Source: Liolophura sinensis
Lineage: Eukaryota; Mollusca; Polyplacophora; Chitonida; Chitonidae
DNA: 64,000 nucleotides
Assembly: GCF_032854445.1 (NCBI RefSeq)
Contig: NC_088298.1
Location: 8,359,504 to 8,423,503 of the forward strand
Reading direction: 5' to 3'
Shown: piece by piece, positions 47,955-59,805 of the stretch
How positions within the stretch are numbered: position 1 is the stretch's first letter
Layout of the letters: each line of letters begins with the position of its first letter
Translations under genes and position numbers: made by a program
The notes under the pieces: generated by a model
Database searches by the model: none
Told to the model about the DNA's origin: nothing
Seen by the model: only the letters and a program-made list of their open reading frames with translations

Positions 47955-48145
47955 AGCTCAAGGATGAAGTCCAGCTCATGCTGGCTTCCTCTCCGGCCGT
48001 ACATGCAAAGGTCTTGCAGCAACTTGCGGATGGTTGCGGGTTTCCCCCGGGGTTCTGTTTGGTTTTTTCCCACCATAATGCTGGCCGCCGTCGTTTGAGT
48101 GAAATACTCTTTAGTACAGCGTAAAACACCAATCACCAATGAAAT
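47955..48145 (+). mobile_element. SINE-A copy, nearly complete body
   Basis: Starts near GAAGTCCAGCTCATGCTGGC, then TCCTCTCCGGCCGTACATGC, CAACTTGCGGATGGTTGCGG, CCACCATAATGCTGGCCGCC and GCGTAAAACACCAATCACCA. The tail is short and irregular. Confidence 0.9.
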
Positions 48146-49867
48146 TCAAGGAAATGTAAGTGCTACGTTAATGCTATTCTGAACTACATCGTCATTAAGG
48201 GGTGAATAATTAATTTCCACAGCCTTTGCTACTGTCAGTGTGTATTTAATCAGACTTTGTTTACATTCTACTGGGTTGACTTCATAACCAAGTTTGTGCC
48301 CTGCATGCAAATGTCTCCGAATCTGGACAAAATCTTGATCAGAGTTGGGAAGAGCGAGAGACAAAAACATCAGAGAAACCTTTATCAACAAATGCAGCTA
48401 AACCGTTTTTGCTGGATTGATGGCTTAATGAAGTAAATGAAAAAGTACTTTATTAAATCAACGACAGGCAATATTGAGTTTTTGTTATTATTATTTTTGT
48501 GATCTCCTTCAGTCGAACCATGCCAGCATTACACTGACGCAGTTGTCAGAACGCCCCACAGTCACAATCTGGTCTCCTTGCCAAGCGGAAATACGAAAAT
48601 ACGGCTGTGGAATATTAGAAATGTCTCAGCGATATGTGTTTTCACGCATGATGAATGGATTGCTGGGAAGATGGATTCGGACAACATCGCGTTCTGCCTT
48701 TCCGCTCGCGTTTCACAAATGTATGAGTTATTGTCTGCTTAATAACGGACTCGTAAATACCAAAATAGAACTCGGATACATCAAGAATCCGATTACGACA
48801 GAAATCAAAGCCAAGCCCTATTTCAAAACATGACAACCAGACGTCGTTATGGAGTAACCTAATTAGCGCCTTGCTATTCTGGAGAGCTGTCAATTACAGC
48901 GTTATTGAGTGACAGAAGGTCTAAGGTTTATTTTTGTGCCGTTCGTATAAGTGCATCCATTGAAAAGGAATTGTGCCAAATAGCAGGAACAAATCCACGC
49001 TCTAAACCTACATCTCTCGGCTTGTCAACACAATTTAAAATTGTGAAATAAAATGACTCTTTCGTTATTGTCATGTGGTTGAGTTAGATTTAGTTTGGCT
49101 TCTGAAAAACTGACTCTCCCTAAATAAGCCTTTGGTCAAGTATACAAATCAAAGAGTGACTTAATTATTTTGACTGGTTTTAAAAGAATAAGCAGAAGAA
49201 GGTGTAACCTGTCGTTTATGACATTAGTAAAACAATATCACCATACATGCTGAAATATTAATCCGTTTACACGGACATTGTTTTATTGGCTTAGCTTGAT
49301 AACATTATAAATAGCCAATAAAAGCGCAAATGGAATTTCAGCGTAATCTTACAGGCGCCCGCGGAATCCGCTTTGGCCAGTCTGTTTAATACTAGGAGCC
49401 AATGGGACTGGTGTTGAACGCTGAAAGCTTAATATTCATCCGTATTTCTCAATATATAATCAAGTGCTGAGTAACCAACTGAGAAATAGCACACAAAATG
49501 CATGCCTGACATTTTCGCGTTCAAAACTCACGTTTTAACCAGTGAATTTTTCCAAGTAGCACGTTTAAACCAATCAGTTTACACGTATCACGTTGTTGGC
49601 GAATTACATGACACGTGTCAGGGTTTAGCCAGTGAGTATCCCCTTATCACATAGACACTTACTTGCATGAAGCCATGGTCGGGCACCCGGCTTCAGTTAC
49701 TAAAGGGGAAAGTGACATGAAAGATGAAACCAGCCGCAGTAGAAAACACCGTTGAGAACTGTAACTTTTACCTATTTTTAAATTGTTTTTGACTTACTTA
49801 AGTGCAGTGAAACGTTTTGATTTCAAAAGGATTAAATACGTATGGCGATCTGTTTCATACTTGTCAT
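48146..49867. other. Unique sequence with a candidate island
   Basis: No repeat recognised. 49270-49480 has words such as AGCCAATAAAAGCGC and CTTAATATTCATCCG (Cdx/Hox- and POU-like). The 119-codon frame at 48474 lacks a recognised domain. Confidence 0.35.
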
Positions 49868-49970
49868 AGTTTTATTTATTTATATGATGTTTTACGCCGT
49901 ACTCAAGAATATTTCACTTATACGACGGCGGCCAGCATTATGGTGGGAGGAAACCGGGCAGTGCCTGTGA
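49868..49970 (-). mobile_element. SINE-A 3' half, well preserved
   Basis: TTATTTATATGATGTTTTAC, GCCGTACTCAAGAATATTTC, ACTTATACGACGGCGGCCAG and CATTATGGTGGGAGGAAACC are all intact. It ends at GGGCAGTGCC. Confidence 0.92.
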
Positions 49971-51479
49971 TTATTTGCCAGATATCACACTGGCTTCACT
50001 GGTTTTACTCTGTGCTGAAAATGTAGTTGTATTGTAGACGGGGCAAAGGTGACCAACTAGAGGTATAGAGTCATTTTCGGTATGTTGAATTATAATCCCT
50101 CTATAATTTAGGGCAACACTGACGTAAAATCATTGTGAAATGACCTCACGAGAACATCAATTCCCAAACCAAAGCAGAAAGGAAGCTTCAAGGCCTTCGA
50201 TGGCTAATTCCGTAATACAGTCCCATGGTTGCTTAGCGACACTTGTACGTATTAGCCATAACTAAATTTGCCAATCTATTTTACGGATGTTTCGTTCAAC
50301 TATAAAGAAGTTCTAAATGATAAGGAAATATCATATATTCCAGTAGCCTTGGCAGAGGTGTACAAGGCTGGTCCACTTCAAACCTAAGGTTAACCCTTTT
50401 ATGTCGTAGTTCGTTTCCAAGCCAGGTTCAGCTTTGTCGGTTCGTCTGAACTTCACGTAGAATCTAACTAGCCAGCAGAGCGTTGACTTCAAAACTCACG
50501 GCCCATCTAGCATTTCGAAAGTATAACGGGCCACATTTTATAATATTATTTATAAACGGGCGCTTGACCCACAGCAGTTTTTTTACTTTATTGAATTTTC
50601 TGAACAGTTTCTACTTGGCCCGAACGTGTTATCACAATACCGGAAGGGCAGTGTTGCCCCGAGGGTGACATTGTCGTAAATTTGATTTCATCGTCTTCTC
50701 TAGAAGCCTCTTTGAGCGGGCATCTGCTTACCGAAAGCATTACTCGAGCGCCACATATCGCGTATCGCAATTCCCATGTGTAATTCCAAGTATTGCTGGG
50801 ATAATAACCGGACAGTTGTACTGACTTGCTTCTCCGTTGGCCTCGTTGATTGTCGATCCCTGTTCAGGCTTTCCTGCTGCAATGAAACATTTACCGTCGG
50901 CTATTTTGGATTGAAAGCCGTACTATTTATGGAAACGGTGATTTGATAACTGGCCTTGTCAAAAATGCGTTTTCCATTACTTCAACAGAACAAAACAAGA
51001 AGCTGAACATGTTTACCGTTTCTTTCTTTCGCCATAACGGTGGTTTTTGCCTATTATTGGATTTGACAGTCGCTGTAGAATAAACCTTTCGATTTCGTCG
51101 GAGATTAAGCTCATGCGGTGTTAACACAATGACGAGTTGTCAACTGATTTCACAATTCGTGCTAACCTTTTGTTTTGAAAATAGGTCTGTAGCATTGTGA
51201 CAAAACTGGCCTGATAAAATCCTTCTTGTCCACTGTAATCTAAATGCTATACATGTTATTAATCTTACAAATACCTTCAGTCTGAAAAGCCTTTATATCG
51301 GCAAAAGAATTTTGTGCTACAAACACATTTTAAGCTTTATTCTAATACCTAAAGACAGATGAACATTACCTTGTCTTTATTCAAAGATTTCTGCCAATCT
51401 GAAACATGTAAAATGATTGTCCCAAACAAATTCATCACCACAATACATGTAGGTGTAAACCTCTTTGGTGATTAAATGG
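49971..51479. other. Unique non-coding sequence
   Basis: No recognised repeat or gene. Confidence 0.5.
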
Positions 51480-51770
51480 CCGTATAACCTTTCCTATGGA
51501 AAGTCGGGGGAAAATGGATCAAATCTGAGTACCATACCAAAGACATGGGACTTGTTGCTGCCTCGCTTATCACTGAAAGGCTATACCTTGGAACCGGGCC
51601 GGTTGGTGTAGTATTATGTGACTGTGTGTCGTGTATGGTATCTTCGGCATTATGTACCTTAGTTGCGGCAGCACTTAGTCGGCATTTCCTCGCCCTGCCA
51701 CAAGAAGACACAGCATATGTTCACAATCACATGACTGCAAAATTGTTAGGTATGACGTAAAAATTCCTCT
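51480..51770. repeat. Dispersed repeat C, copy 2
   Basis: GGATCAAATCTGAG, TACCATACCAAAGACATG, ACCGGGCCGGTTGGTGTA, TCGCCCTGCCACAAGAAGAC and TTGTTAGGTATGACGTAAAA match 11800-12118 in order. Here it is not followed by the (CATA)n and TIR-B arm. Confidence 0.75.
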
Positions 51771-53019
51771 TACCTCTAGGATGACTGAACTGGAATGCGT
51801 AACACTGGTAATTGACAGGACATCATTTTTTTTTATTTACAAAACAAAGGATATATATCCACAAATATAAATTTATCAATCTATATAAAAATATACATTG
51901 CTAAATGAACATCTTGGCATATTTTGTGTACATTCCAAGTCCTGTCACAGCACACGTGAATCAGACAAGCCGTTAACCTTGGCTTGGTTATAAACAGTCT
52001 CAGTTCAGCCCTGAATGATTTACTTCACTGAATAGCGATCACTGGAATGACCTTCGTTCAGCTATGTTTACGAGACACATTTCATGTGTTGCCCAGCAAT
52101 CAATGTTTCAAATTAGATTTCTCGGTATGTTTGCCAAAGGTTCTCTTGTACGTCCGCGTTGGGCGGTGAGGAATCGGGTTGTGTTACTATCCCGTACCAT
52201 ATTACGGTTCGCCAACGCCAATGGCCCCCGGAAAAACTATCGCCTCAGGCAAATGTAATCGGAAATTAGATACGTAAACTATACTATTTCAGTTCCGAGA
52301 TTACTAACGATCAGCCCTACTTTCTTCCACAAAATTAACTTATTAAATCTACTCAGCGCCATGCAGTGGTTTCACCGTGTGCCTTATAATTGAATTGACC
52401 AGTGACCAGATGCGATTTGCAGCGGAAATCTCTCCCCTATATTGTAACGGATAATGTGATTAGCCTATTCGTTGCCATGGGTATTTGTGAAAGAAAGACT
52501 TGACCTGGTTGGTGTATTTTCAATTATCTTGTTGTTTTTAGCTGGACCGTTATCGCCACTTGTTCTGAAATACGTTGGTAATTTGTTTAGTTTTCCCGCT
52601 GATTAATTGTAATTTGTATGAAAGTTAATTCTATTACCAAAAGTTGTTCAGGTGATTTTTTAGTATTCATTTATTACCTGGGAAACACAACAAATAAAAG
52701 TATTTAGTTGATAAACATTTTTCTCAGCAACTTTTAATATAAAGTTCCCAAACTGAAATGTTTCCTATTAATACGAGTTCACATTGGTTGTAAATTTTGA
52801 TATTGTGTAATTTATTCTTTCAATCTGCATATCCGATACTTAAGGAAACTTTCGCTGAATGCACAAATTTTAAATTTTAAATGAGTTGCATGAATTTATT
52901 TCAGGCATCCAATTAAGAAGGCGTTAATTGGGACGTAATAATGCCAGTATCCCTATGGTGAGAAGAGTTTTAACACTTCGTGACAGGCTATAGATTGGCT
53001 TCGCGATATTTTATTGCTT
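51771..53019. other. Unique non-coding sequence
   Basis: Nothing recognised. Confidence 0.5.
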
Positions 53020-53700
53020 TATAATTGGGTATGCCTTTGATTCATGGCTTGATATGCCTTTGTTCTTTGACTTCATATGTTTGCCTTCGTGACTTAATAC
53101 TTTATTGTTTCACGATGGGTTTATGAGTTGATACGCTTTGGCTTCATAACTTTCTATGTTAAGTTTGCCTACACGATGTGATATCTTATGTAATGACTTT
53201 GCATGCCTTGGTTTAATGATTTGATATGTCTTGCTTTGATGACTTAATATGTCTTCTTTTGATGACTTGATATTTCTTATTTCCATAGCATGATATATTT
53301 TGGCTTCATGTCTGAATACATCATGCTATAGCTTCCTTTAATTGATATGTCTTTGACTCATGGTTAGATAGGCCTTGACGTTTCTTTTACTCAATGACAT
53401 GATATGCATTTGCTCCATGACTTGATACTTTATTGTTTCACGATAAAATGTCACGATGACTGGGATATGTCTGGGAGTCATGACTTGATAAGTATTGGTG
53501 TCATATAACTTGATATGTCCTAGTTTTAAGACTGAATACGCTTTCTATCTTTCTATTCAATAACTTGATACATATATATCGTGGAATTATCTCTACTCAT
53601 GTCTTATCTTCGTTAGTTGATATTTTTAAACCAGTGTCTTCATTTGACTTGGAATCGTGACTTGATTTTGACTTGATTTTGCCTTGACATGGTGACTTGC
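53020..53700. repeat. Degenerate minisatellite of TGACTTGATATG units
   Basis: Words such as CATGACTTGATA, TGACTTGATATG and TCATATAACTTGATATGTCC recur at roughly 22-35 bp throughout. The units are strongly diverged, so no clean period can be given by eye. Confidence 0.75.
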
Positions 53701-53738
53701 TAGTGTGAATATATTTAAACCTTCCGTTACAGTATGTA

Positions 53739-53770
53739 TACGTTATATATTACGTCATATATATAACGTA
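53739..53770. repeat. Perfect 12-bp inverted repeat with 8-base loop
   Basis: TACGTTATATAT at 53739-53750 and ATATATAACGTA at 53759-53770. Confidence 0.85.
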
Positions 53771-56333
53771 ATAGGTTGCATGTATCATTTATCTGTGTGA
53801 ATATTACATTCATTGAACACTGGACGGATTAATGGTAAATATTCCAATGTTCAATTATAATCCAGTGTTTCTACCGTGTTGAATTTTGTGCATTTACTCG
53901 CTCTTCAAACTTTACAGCCAGCAAACTCTGTGGCCAAATTCCTCACTGCAGCAATTTTGTTTGTATCATCCACCCTATCATCGGATGACATCACCGTGAG
54001 ACTACCTGGGACAGAATTCGATCATGTCACGTGATACTCACAGTGATCGATCGTTCACTCATCCTGTTCGATCACCTAAGCGCCCTCTGACGTTACCAAA
54101 GTTAGAAAGCAGTGTCAAATTTCACTTCAAATTTGCTTTCGATTAGCCCCTTTAGTTACAAGCTCCAGACCAGAAACTGTCTGCTAATGTATCATCTTTT
54201 CAAACTGCTAAACTCCTTGTTAATCATTTCTCGTTTGGCGAATGCTTCAAGCAATGTGTCAACTGACAAAACCCAAATGTCACTGTTATAGTATTCGCAT
54301 CCTTAAGTCACACGACCTTTTAAGGTTAAACTTATTTCTTGTCAAAATATTATCATCGTATTATATTTTCTCCTAATGAGGACTGATCTTAAATAAAACA
54401 CAGAATGTATGTTTAGTCTACATGTTAAAGTGCAAAGCGATGTCTGGATGTATAAGCAACGTTATAGAAAAATCTGCGAATTCATTTGAATAAGTTCACT
54501 TTTGCCTATTTGTGAGTTACTATTTGTGTTGAATGTTTTTGAGAATGCTTCAACAACAACATTCCTCGTTTAAAAAATTAGGTAAACACTAATCGGACAT
54601 CTACACAACAGTATTACACAAAGCCGTAGACTCGGTGAAAGCAGTAAATCACAGGGCAGTATGATCCCGATATCTTTATCAGCCAAGGCGATTGGTTTCG
54701 ATCGATGTGGCGGAAACGCCCGAGGTGACATCGGAGGCCACTGTCCATGCGCTTCGGTGCGTGTCGGTTAACTTATCACCAGTCACCAGTAAGCAGGCGA
54801 TTGGAGGCTAAGTTCCATAGATTATCAGTCGATGAAATCGTTTTTCAGCCGCAAATTCTTGCCCTAAGCTAATAAGTTATCATATATATCAGACTGAATA
54901 AACTCGTACCTTGCCTGTCTCGAGTGATAGTTTGATATATTTCGTGCCCCAAGTTAATCGTGGCTTATGATAACGCAAGTGCTAGAGTATCATGAAGCGG
55001 TGTCTTCCCCAAAATTTCAGAACTGAAGAGGTTGTCTACAAGCCAGGCTGACATTTTTTGCAGCAAGATGGTAAACATTTATCAATCAGTCAATGTACAG
55101 TCAGTCATTTAATCAATCAGCGTTTCTCCAGCCTTATTTCATCATGTTGTGGACGGGTTACCTCCCTTGCCGACTTAGACTTTCACCCAAGCAAACATGA
55201 CGTGCAAATTCTTTCTGCCAAGGAGACGGTATGTGATTAGACGACGATGACGGAACGGAAACTTCCCGTGACGGGTCGACCCGAGTGGTCAATTACAGGA
55301 GATCTCACTCCTCTGTCCATATCCAACCTCAGACCCTGACGAGATGGAAGAAAATCCCCGGATGTAGTTTGCCTCGATTACTGATCCAACGCCCGACACA
55401 TGCCGGGATCTGTCTCGCAAAGCCCAGCTCCAAAAGCCCTGGGGGTAAATGTCCGGTCGGTAGAGGTCGCTCGCGGATCTCTCTTTTTTCCTTGTCCACG
55501 AACCCGACACGATCACAATAATTGCTAGAATTTCTCCACGTGATTGAGTATGAAGTGGGGGCTTGTGTCCCCCTATTAATTAATCAAGACGCGGTTATTA
55601 ATTAACTTGTCACTGGACGCGCGACGCCGTTTAATTTTGACAAACCTCACGGCGAGACACCATTCAGCCCAAGCCAGTAGCGACTTCCGCTTGCCGAAGT
55701 ACGCGTAGTATCCAACACTTTCTGGTGTAGCATATTCTTCGCCTAATGGCCACAGTACGTGATTGAAAAACGACCTTTTTTCTATTTTCAACCCCCTGAA
55801 TGGGGCTCGAGGAAACAGACGGCCATTATTTTCAAGTCTCACTTAATACTAGGTTTATACAGACGATGAGTGTCGTTCCCCCAAATTTAACCATTCAGCG
55901 TCTAGTCTTGACCTGTTCTTCAGTGAAAACGGGTAATCTTAGATAGACGTTTGAGTAGAACTTCGCGTTAGTGAGGAATTTTCCAAAACGATCAAGACGG
56001 CTGTTACAAATGTGAAAGTTAATGGACGAACGACTAAGCTAAGTAGCCTGTTCAGTCATTGTCCTCTACATTCTTGTACGATAATTAAATCTTTTACTTA
56101 TTTATGACAAATGACTTATTTATCAAAGCAGACAGGTAACTGTGCCCGATTACATATCATTATATAACCATATGTCCCATTTATAACAAAAACCGTCCAA
56201 TTAATAACTGACATGATCTCTTTCCCCAACCCTTTCATCATTTTCATTTCTTAAGTCACATGCCCATTGTGATTTTCTTTTCAATTCATTTAATTCTTTA
56301 CAAAACTGTGGATGTCCGTGTTTTTCTCTTACC
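53771..56333. other. Repeat-poor stretch with two candidate regulatory islands
   Basis: 54640-54890 has four TTATCA (GATA-type) words at 54676, 54773, 54822 and 54877. 55240-55850 is CpG-richer and contains ATTAATTAATCAAG and GGTTATTAATTAAC (homeodomain-type). Open frames up to 88 codons there are unrecognised. Confidence 0.4.
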
Positions 56334-56402
56334 ATGATGCTGTCAGATAAGTGAAATATTCACCAATATAAACACTAACCAAATAGATAAATAAATAATT
56401 CC
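56334..56402 (+). mobile_element. Decayed SINE-A 3' end
   Basis: CCATGATGCTGTCAGATAAG, TGAAATATTCACC and a tail AAATAGATAAATAAATAA. Much of the body is missing. Confidence 0.6.
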
Positions 56403-56410
56403 TCATAATA

Positions 56411-56430
56411 ACACACACACACACACACAC
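56411..56430. repeat. (AC)10 microsatellite
   Basis: Uninterrupted AC dinucleotides. Confidence 0.95.
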
Positions 56431-58077
56431 CACCTCTCATTTCCCTCTACTCTACAAATTTTATGCCTGCCAGCAGGCTTGTAATTCTTGTTTTTTTTTT
56501 CTATTCTTTTTAACCAAGGCCACATTTGCAGAAATAGCTCACAATGAATTGCCTCGAAATGTTGTAACATCGTCTTAATGAGAATCTGTTCGATTCACCT
56601 TGATGGCCTGTCTTGTTTTTATCCTTTCTTACACTCCTCATCTACTTGTTTCGACATGAACTTGTACAGAAATAAATGGAGAAGCCACAAAAACGCTTTC
56701 ACCCAATTTCCATCGATCTATCTGTCTTTCGTTTAGCCTCGTACTTTGTTCTCCTGCAAACCCATTTACTGGGGATTTGCTCCCCAGATTCTTCCCTCAT
56801 TTCGCCTTTAACCATTTTCCTCTTGTCAGCTTGTAAGAATCGCCTGAAGTAAACATTTGTACTCAGGTCGGCCATTTTTTCCCAGTTTCTTTCTTTCTGT
56901 CCTATCTCGTCTTCTATAAACTTGGTGTTCGCTATCTGGACTAAGTTGACAAGATAAAAATTAACATTTATCGTCACTAACTCAACCAACAGAACAAGTT
57001 TCCTGACATTTTTACCTTATTTATGGAAAGGAATCATCTGGCCTACTCGGGTTGATGTTCTTCGCTTTTACCGGGGACAATTCCGGGTGACTAAGTCATC
57101 GCCATTGTGGGGAAATAACTTTTAAGGTACCAGCTCTCAAGGTCATGCCAAGGTTATATGGCACCCGTAAAGCTTGACACTCTTTGGAAATGATTATTGA
57201 TTTAGTTCGCAGGTTAACCCATAAGCCACGATGTATGTCCCCATCATGTGCACCCATAGACCTCTTGTTGCGTGCACTTTGCCTTGTACAAGGACGTACC
57301 TAAATATTTGTTATTAAGATCTTCACACATTCTCATTCATGTATATGTTCAGGCTTTAGTTTATGAGGGGAAGGTATTTTGTTTTACTCTCCCTTTTTTT
57401 TGATCCTATGATAACCTATTCCAAGCAAGCTTTTGTACAGTCCACGTTTTCTTTCACGTACTTGACAAAGTAAATATCCGATTGTTTTCCTACCCATCTG
57501 TAATATACCGAGTTTTCTGTACAGGTATGGATCTTATATATTATAAACAAAATTCAAATGATATTGAGACTTTCTCTTACCTTCCATGGGGCGACATGCA
57601 CTTTCGTAACACACGCGACCATCTGCCGCACATTGCAAAGCTGATGAAGTCAGCAAAAGGAAATTGCGGTTAAAATGCCATTCATCATTCGACTGGACAT
57701 TTCATTCATCAGGGTCTGTAAAATTGGCAATTTCAATTGCATTTAAATACATTTCTTCCGCGTTGCGTTACCAGTTTGAAATGTCAGTTAAGAACACATC
57801 ACTCACTTCACCGTTCTGATTCATTGACATTGCCCTGTATGACGCTGTCTTGATTCACACCGTGTCCACTGCCCCTCACTGAGAGTGTATAATGTGGAGA
57901 AGCATTTTGGTTGAGAATGAATGAATGATAATGGCTTAACGCCACGTCAGCAACAACTTTTTTAAAACAGAGGTGGGCAAATGGTTTCGGTATGATAATG
58001 AGGAAATTCAAAGTAAAACAAAGTAAACTGGATGGATGTGTTTAAAACTAGCTAATAAGAACTAGACCTTAGTTAAT

Positions 58078-58081
<4 letters not shown>
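56431..58081. other. Unique non-coding sequence
   Basis: No gene recognised. GAATGAATGAATGATAATGG and TTAACGCCACGTCAGCAACA at 57915-57955 look like the tail end of another SINE family, but the match is short. Confidence 0.4.

Positions 58082-58113
<32 letters not shown>
58082..58113. repeat. (TA)n microsatellite, about 32 bp
   Basis: Uninterrupted alternating AT. Confidence 0.97.
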
Positions 58114-58115
<2 letters not shown>

Positions 58116-59431
58116 ATATGTTGGTTGCTGTACGGGGCATTAAACAAAACGTACTGGGGAGCACTGCCCCAGTTTGGATTTAGATATTTAGTGCCAACAA
58201 AATAGGGAAAACAATGAACGAAATAAATGAATTTTGTGAAATGGCAGAGAATGTACTCCATGAAGACAACTTACAGTTTAGCGCAATGCAGAGAATATTG
58301 GCCAATAACAACCTGGCTGTGATCGATCAGTCAAATTGGCCACGTTGTGAACTTTTTCTGTTTATTAAAAGTTTCCAAGGTTCACCGCTGTTTTGGAAAT
58401 AGACTCTACAGTTAGTGGCCTGTAATTGTCATTTGTCTGTTTGTGCATGATTATTTGCGCACAGATATTGAGTAAAACGCCTAGACGTTAACCGGCTTCA
58501 ACTGTCGCTATTTTAAGCTCATAGCGGGAGTCAGGTAATATGCGTCAAAGTTTCTAGGTCAACCATCCTATCTGACATGTGGGTAGTTTTAGTACCTCTG
58601 AGTTGTCAAATCAGTCGAGATAAAACGATATAAATCAGCTTGTTGCCTGATACTTCGCCATAGATCACAATCAGGCGTCACAATTGCTCTGCCTAAACCA
58701 CTTTAAATCTGCACAATTATAGCACGAATAACGACTTTATTTGTTTCAACAAAATGGCCGACTTGGGACCACTCAGAAAACATCTCACTTCGTCTTCGTT
58801 CTCAAGCGACACAAAACCCTGAACTTAAAAAATGATAGGCCATGCATCAACATCGAAAGTCTCCCTAACAATGAATTTTCACGAACGCTCTTCAATCGGT
58901 GCACAGTAAAAACTATGATTTGAACGCCTAAATTGGTGGCCTTCTTTCAACCCAGGCAAGGCATAATCGATCAGTCCGCTAACGCCAATTTCATTAAGAA
59001 CGGGTTACTTATTTGACTGCACGGAGGTTGGGTCAGCTGAGGCCGACCGATTCCGCCTTCACCCCCGCCCTAAAAGCTACACTTCCCGACTTGTCCACTT
59101 CAATCTCATGAACATTGTTTCTAGATACTGGACCAGCCGACAGTTCACTCGACTGCTTTGTTGTCGTCGCGCGAATGACCGATCGAGCCGGTTACTCGCA
59201 CCAACAGCCGCTAAAGTCAATGTTGTTGTATTTTGACCGTGCGCGGAGTGGAGGTGATAAATGAGTTGTTATATAGGCGTTGACGTCTCTCTGGGTTCAC
59301 GTCGAGTTTACGGTCAGTAGCTAATACACGGCCTTGCCCCGTACAGGTTAATTAGAAATCGGAAATATAAGAGAGAAAGAAATTGAAAACAAAATGGCGG
59401 AAACTTGGGAGACAGGTGTTTTATTATATAC
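58114..59431. other. Unique non-coding sequence
   Basis: No repeat recognised. 58980-59330 is CpG-richer and includes a SOX-like GAACATTGTTT near 59111. A 62-codon frame at 58214 has an ordinary-looking composition but no recognised domain. Confidence 0.4.
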
Positions 59432-59805
59432 AGGACAGCATCGTACAAAGTAAAAACAGAGCCGCGACAACATTCATTACCTGCAGAAATGCGGTCTTTT
59501 TGTCAATTCACCTCAGTCAGCGTTTGATTCCAACTGTTCATATATATGTGCTTGAAAAGCACCAATTTACACCCAGCGAGAAGAATATGTAGAAAAAAGC
59601 TTGATGTCAACAGGAATTTATTAGGCGTCACTGGTCTAGAATTACTCGTAGAAATACTACCCTGCCATCACATTTAACATAAAACAACATGTACACTATG
59701 TAAAAAGATTACAGCATAGAGAGTAAAATCAGATCAGCAACCACAGTGTGATAACTGGGAAATGGTCACACGGTCACGCGTAATCGATAAAAGACAGCCT
59801 CTTTA
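59432..59805. mobile_element. Rearranged TIR-B element
   Basis: A left arm (TTTTTGTCAATTCACC, CCAACTGTTCATATAT, CAATTTACACCC) leads into the TIR-B core (TTATTAGGCGTCACTGGTCT, AGAATTACTCG). At 59710-59800, where an inverted right arm is expected, there is a second left-type arm (ACAGCATAGAGAGTAAAATC, GGTCACACGGTCACGCGTAA). Confidence 0.72.

Noticed and set aside
48474-48833. 119-codon frame as an exon
   Set aside because: No domain recognised and no clear splice signals; similar lengths arise by chance in a window of this size.
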